The notes beneath the pieces were generated by a model. That model saw only the letters and a list, made by a program, of their open reading frames with translations. It had not been told where the DNA came from and ran no database searches. A stretch of 31,385 bases of DNA from assembly GCA_033557685.1 (NCBI GenBank), contig JAWQRN010000326.1, positions 1-31,385 of the forward strand, in the 5' to 3' direction. Position numbers and translations under genes: made by a program. The stretch comes from Sperchopsis tessellata (taxonomy: Eukaryota > Arthropoda > Insecta > Coleoptera > Hydrophilidae). Of the stretch, positions 31,113 to 31,385 are shown piece after piece (positions within the stretch are counted from its first letter, which is position 1; each line of letters starts with the position of its first letter).

Positions 31113-31385
31113 TAAACGAATGTGAATGTTGTGTTTGTTTTCATAGCTATGTAGATAACATAAACATACGCCCTCGGTTATCTAATCAACCACGGTACAC
31201 AATTTACTTAACACTAAATCAATTAATTTTGGAAATTTTAAAAACAAACTGAAGTAATATTCCAAAATAGTAAAAAACAGTTTTCGTTTAAATTTCTGTC
31301 AGTGTAGCTGAATGTTTTTAAAAAAATACTTCAATGACCTTGTCTAGGAAGCACATCATATTGTACACAACAACTTATCATACTT
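31113..31385. other. AT-rich edge sequence
   Basis: No feature recognised. Confidence 0.4.

Overview
This window looks like AT-rich arthropod genomic DNA, most likely from an insect. The reasons are spliced exons with GT/AG borders and kilobase-scale introns, a tRNA-derived SINE, several non-LTR retrotransposon (LINE) families, a BEL/Pao gag remnant, and piggyBac, Tc1/mariner-like and mariner DNA transposons. There are no operons, Shine-Dalgarno sites or long uninterrupted bacterial-type genes. I cannot name the species from sequence alone.

The one host gene I can support lies on the minus strand. Three exons (29286-28493, 9594-9411 and 4413-4298, in transcript order) have canonical splice borders and matching reading phases, separated by introns of about 18.9 kb and 5.0 kb. 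A 29-nt micro-exon at 29665-29637 also fits in phase. Together they encode an acidic, Ser/Asn/Gly-rich, probably disordered N-terminal region of about 365 residues. It carries a duplicated motif of the form SPNVQK-x-L-x-N-xx-D-x-EL and runs into the first helix of a Dbl-homology (DH) RhoGEF domain. This is most like the PLEKHG-type exchange factors. The 5' start lies beyond the right edge, and the rest of the DH-PH module lies beyond the left edge or in exons I could not find.

The rest is mainly intronic or flanking transposon debris. 1-4297: two degenerate LINE pieces (reverse transcriptase C-terminal part, then RNase H). 4414-9410 (intron): a Tc1/mariner-like element with long inverted repeats, interrupted by a SINE with a perfect 12-bp target duplication, then a possible reverse transcriptase relic. 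9595-28492 (intron): a piggyBac-like element with matching ends and TTAA on both sides; an antisense LINE; a second long-inverted-repeat Tc1/mariner-like element containing a LINE endonuclease fragment flanked by a 31-bp duplication and a hairpin; a LINE endonuclease region lacking its reverse transcriptase; a 392-bp foldback element; a (TA)n tract; a BEL/Pao gag pseudogene next to a piece of an insect repeat-associated gene family; and two oppositely oriented LINE fragments. 29290-31385: AT-rich intron or upstream DNA with a mariner transposase C-terminal scrap.

Every transposon open frame seen is broken by stops, frameshifts or deletions, so all look dead. I did not find a convincing new multi-gene system. 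The items most worth checking are the RhoGEF exon chain with its micro-exon and repeated motif, the LINE/transposon mosaic at 14915-15216, the foldback element at 19746-20137, and the piggyBac-like element with both ends preserved.
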